From CAVTTH01 sp963737545 (lineage in GTDB: Bacteria; Verrucomicrobiota; Verrucomicrobiia; Chthoniobacterales; UBA10450): a DNA stretch of 64,000 bases. Where the stretch lies: assembly GCA_963737545.1 (NCBI GenBank), contig CAVTTH010000004.1:310001-374000 (forward strand). The letters run 5' to 3'. Both the position numbers and the translations under genes were made by a program. The notes under the pieces are model-generated. The model did not search any database. It was not told the origin of the DNA and saw only the letters and a list, made by a program, of their open reading frames with translations. Positions 61,772-64,000 of this stretch are shown piece after piece (position 1 is the first letter of the stretch; each line of letters opens with the position of its first letter).

Positions 61772-63151
61772 ATGAAAGATTTGACCGAAGGTTCAGTGAC
61801 AAAGCATCTGCTGCACATGGCCACATTCATGGCCATGAGCATGCTGGTGCAAACGCTCTATTTGCTGGCCGATCTCTACTGGGTGGGACGCCTGGGCAAG
61901 GAAGCGATCGCGGCAGTTGGTGTGGCCGGCAATCTCACGATGATTGTGCTCGCGCTGACGCAAATGCTGGGAGTCGGAACGACAACGCTCATCTCCCACG
62001 CGGCCGGGAAAAAGGACCAGCCGCAGGCGGAACTCGTCTTTAACCAATCATGCGTTATGTCGATTTTGGTCGCGATAATTTTGGGCGCTGTCGGGTTCCT
62101 GCTACGGAATGCGTATTGCAATTCGCTCAGCGCGGACGCCACGACGGCGACGCTGGCAAAGAGTTATCTGCTCTGGTTTCTACCAGCACTTTTGCTCCAG
62201 TTTCCCCTTGTCTCGTTAGGCTCAGCGTTGCGCGCAAACGGAATCATCAAGCCTACTGTCGGATTGCAGGTCCTCAGCGTCGTGCTCAACATTGTGCTCG
62301 CGCCTTTGCTCATTTTCGGCGTCGGACCGTTCCCGAAGCTGGGCGTGACCGGCGCGGCTCTCGCCAGTTTCATTGCCATCCTCATCGCAGATGTTCTGAT
62401 GATCGTTTATTTCGAGAGAAAATATCATTATCTGCGTTTCCGTTTGTCGCTCATGCCCCCGCAAACAAAGATCTGGCGGGGAATGCTTCGGATCGGCGTG
62501 CCGGCAGGCGCCGAATTTATTCTGCTCTTTTTCTACATCCTGATCGTCTACGCCATCATTCGGAACTTTGGACCGGCCGCCCAGGCCGGATTCGGAGTAG
62601 GCGTGCGGGTGATGCAGGCGCTTTTTCTGCCGGTGGTGGCCCTGAGCTTCGCTGTCGCACCAGTAATTGGACAGAATTTCGGCGGACGCCGCGCCGATCG
62701 CGTCCGTCAGTCGGTATATTCTGCAATCGGAATCGCTTCGGGCATGATGCTCATTCTCACTTTGATCGCGCACTTCTGGCCGGCCGCTTTGATTTGGCCG
62801 TTTTCGAAGGATCCAAGTGTGATTGCGTTCGGGGGCGATTATCTCCGGATCGTCGCGCTTAATTTCGTGGCGGCCGGAATCGTCTTTACCAGTTCGAGCA
62901 TCTTCCAGGGAATCGGCAACACCTGGCCGCCGCTCGCCAGTTCGATGACGCGTTTGGGCCTGTTTGTCGTGCCGGCCCTGTTTCTTTCGCGCATGCCCGG
63001 CTTTCAGATCAGGTATGTCTGGTATCTGTCGGTCGCGTCACAAATGATTCAAGCGTGCTTCAACTTGTTGTTACTGCGGCGTGAGCTCAGAAAGAAGCTG
63101 GTGTTCGAAGGGACGAATGGTTTCGTCCCGGAAAACGCAGCTGCAACTTGA
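61772..63151 (+). CDS. MATE-family efflux transporter
   Basis: 459 residues, twelve transmembrane helices. The pattern Y-W-V-G-R-L-G-K-E-A-I-A-A-V-G-V-A-G-N, G-V-G-T-T-T-L-I-S-H-A-A-G and the mirrored second half (G-V-R-V-M-Q-A-L-F-L-P-V-V-A-L-S, P-V-I-G-Q-N-F-G) are family typical. Exports cationic drugs or dyes with Na+ or H+. ATG 61772. Confidence 0.92.
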   Translation: MKDLTEGSVTKHLLHMATFMAMSMLVQTLYLLADLYWVGRLGKEAIAAVGVAGNLTMIVLALTQMLGVGTTTLISHAAGKKDQPQAELVFNQSCVMSILVAIILGAVGFLLRNAYCNSLSADATTATLAKSYLLWFLPALLLQFPLVSLGSALRANGIIKPTVGLQVLSVVLNIVLAPLLIFGVGPFPKLGVTGAALASFIAILIADVLMIVYFERKYHYLRFRLSLMPPQTKIWRGMLRIGVPAGAEFILLFFYILIVYAIIRNFGPAAQAGFGVGVRVMQALFLPVVALSFAVAPVIGQNFGGRRADRVRQSVYSAIGIASGMMLILTLIAHFWPAALIWPFSKDPSVIAFGGDYLRIVALNFVAAGIVFTSSSIFQGIGNTWPPLASSMTRLGLFVVPALFLSRMPGFQIRYVWYLSVASQMIQACFNLLLLRRELRKKLVFEGTNGFVPENAAAT

Positions 63152-63171
63152 GCATTTCGCAACTTTTTCGA

Positions 63172-63222
63172 TTGTAGGGGAAGCTGTCAGCTTCCCGGGG
63201 AAGGCAACGCCTTCCCCTACAA
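63172..63222. repeat. TTGTAGGGGAAG palindrome
   Basis: Outer arms TTGTAGGGGAAG and CTTCCCCTACAA pair perfectly. Inside are two smaller hairpins (GAAGCTGTCAGCTTC and GGGAAGG-CAACG-CCTTCCC). On the minus strand its TGTAG contains the stop codon of the next gene (63217-63219). Confidence 0.85.
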
Positions 63223-64000
63223 GTCGAAAGCAGCACCTTTCTCTAATGCCGTGCTGATTTCTTCCGGGTGATGCTTTCGCCAGTAACGAAGCGAGGCTGT
63301 TACCGCCATGTAGCTGGGATCGGCGGTTTCGTAATCCTGGACCAACTCGTTAGTGGCGCCGCCCGCGCGGAGTTCGGCGGCTTCGTATTCGGCAAACAGT
63401 GGAATCAATTGCGGCTCGTCGTCGCCCGCTCGAATGCGGTCGCGAAACCAAGTCGACCAGCGGCGGACACGTTCCTCGAGCGCATCGAGATGCGCGGAAA
63501 CAGAACCGGCGGCCAAACCAAAATGAGGCAGGTAAAGTTTCGATACGTTTAAAGCCCGCATTTTTTGAATGGAGTCGAGCCACGACTCGATGCTGAGCTC
63601 GGGCGGAACGAACGGCGGAATCGGCGGGCCATTACCCAAACGCACTCCGGCGATATCGCCCCCGAACAGGTTATCTTCCCAGTGATAAACATGATGATGG
63701 CTGGCGTGCCCCGGAGTTTCGATAGCGCACACTTCCAACGAACCAATGCGAACCATCTCCATGTCTTGCAACACTCTGATCCGTTGCTCGGGGATCGGCG
63801 CGAACCGGCCCCAGAGTTTCTTCATGCTTTCCACACCAAAGATGCGCGCCGCAGAATCGATCAGCTTGCCCGGATCGATGAGGTGTGGAGCGCCGCGCGG
63901 ATGCACGTAGATGGTCGCACCGAGTTCCGCGAAACGCCAGGCTGCTCCAGCATGATCGAAATGGATGTGGCTCAGGAATACGTGCCGGACATCCGCGGGA
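63217..64000 (-). CDS. MBL-fold metallo-hydrolase (5' end cut by window edge)
   Basis: 261 codons visible; the frame is open to 64000. Near the edge F-L-S-H-I-H-F-D-H-A-G carries the H-x-H-x-D-H zinc motif, and T-P-G-H-A-S-H-H-H-V-Y is the next zinc histidine segment. D in L-F-G-G-D-I-A-G is the bridging Asp. Glyoxalase-II-like subgroup; true substrate unknown. The TAG stop is part of the repeat at 63172-63222. Confidence 0.85.
   Translation of the reverse strand, partial: PADVRHVFLSHIHFDHAGAAWRFAELGATIYVHPRGAPHLIDPGKLIDSAARIFGVESMKKLWGRFAPIPEQRIRVLQDMEMVRIGSLEVCAIETPGHASHHHVYHWEDNLFGGDIAGVRLGNGPPIPPFVPPELSIESWLDSIQKMRALNVSKLYLPHFGLAAGSVSAHLDALEERVRRWSTWFRDRIRAGDDEPQLIPLFAEYEAAELRAGGATNELVQDYETADPSYMAVTASLRYWRKHHPEEISTALEKGAAFDL

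Noticed and set aside
1..64000. CRISPR arrays, rRNA genes, riboswitches, prophage or transposase genes
   Set aside because: No regularly spaced repeats, rRNA signatures, known aptamer folds or transposase motifs were seen on reading. Weak signals could be missed.

Overview
This is a continuous stretch of a bacterial chromosome with about 58% GC (estimated by eye). It is mostly ordinary metabolism, broken up by small repeats, secreted proteins and gene remnants. The best guess for the organism is a soil-type Verrucomicrobiota, near Chthoniobacterales/Spartobacteria. Reasons: a McsA-McsB-ClpC operon outside Firmicutes, three secreted proteins ending in the same dockerin-like tail, DUF3667, OPT-family and cyclase-TPR proteins, and many short palindromes between genes. 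There is no 16S gene, so this is inference.

Layout. 0-10.4 kb: homoserine kinase (cut by the left edge), an RlmI-like methyltransferase, dodecin, acetyl-CoA synthetase, a coiled-coil membrane protein, a VanX-type dipeptidase, CutA, MnmA and alkyladenine glycosylase. 10.8-14.5 kb: a 787-residue secreted dockerin-tailed protein, an ATPase remnant, a HicAB toxin-antitoxin pair and tRNA-Ser(GCU), with att-like repeats. 14.7-22.9 kb: MoeA, MarR, a TolC-like protein, an APC permease, a DUF3667 protein with a built-in six-fold 17-residue repeat, a lipoprotein and a Xer recombinase. 23-34.6 kb, almost all on the minus strand: ClpC-McsB-McsA, IlvE, a LolD-like ATPase, a peptidoglycan-binding protein, TrmL, transaldolase, an aldo/keto reductase and a class III aminotransferase. 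34.7-39.7 kb: purL-purF-purM, with repeats inside the coding sequence and at gene ends. 39.9-50.5 kb: two aldo/keto reductases, tRNA-Val(UAC), cytosine deaminase, and two OPT transporters on either side of a cyclase-TPR gene and an ORF6N gene that sits inside the remains of a second TPR gene. 50.6-64 kb: small secreted proteins, two more dockerin-tailed proteins, MsrA, an EamA and a MATE transporter, and a metallo-hydrolase cut by the right edge.

Three things cut across the window. (1) The octamer CCTAACGA/TCGTTAGG occurs 21 times by my count, where base composition predicts about two. It appears in several reading frames and often forces rare codons. (2) Several families of short palindromic repeats have entered coding space: two lie in frame inside purL, one forms the end of purF and the start codon of purM, and another supplies the stop codons of purM and of the last gene. 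(3) Eight otherwise convincing genes carry nine single frameshifts. Eight of the nine need one base removed to restore the frame, which points to sequence errors of one type or to recent decay. The secreted proteins share a roughly 165-residue C-terminal module, probably an export or attachment tag.
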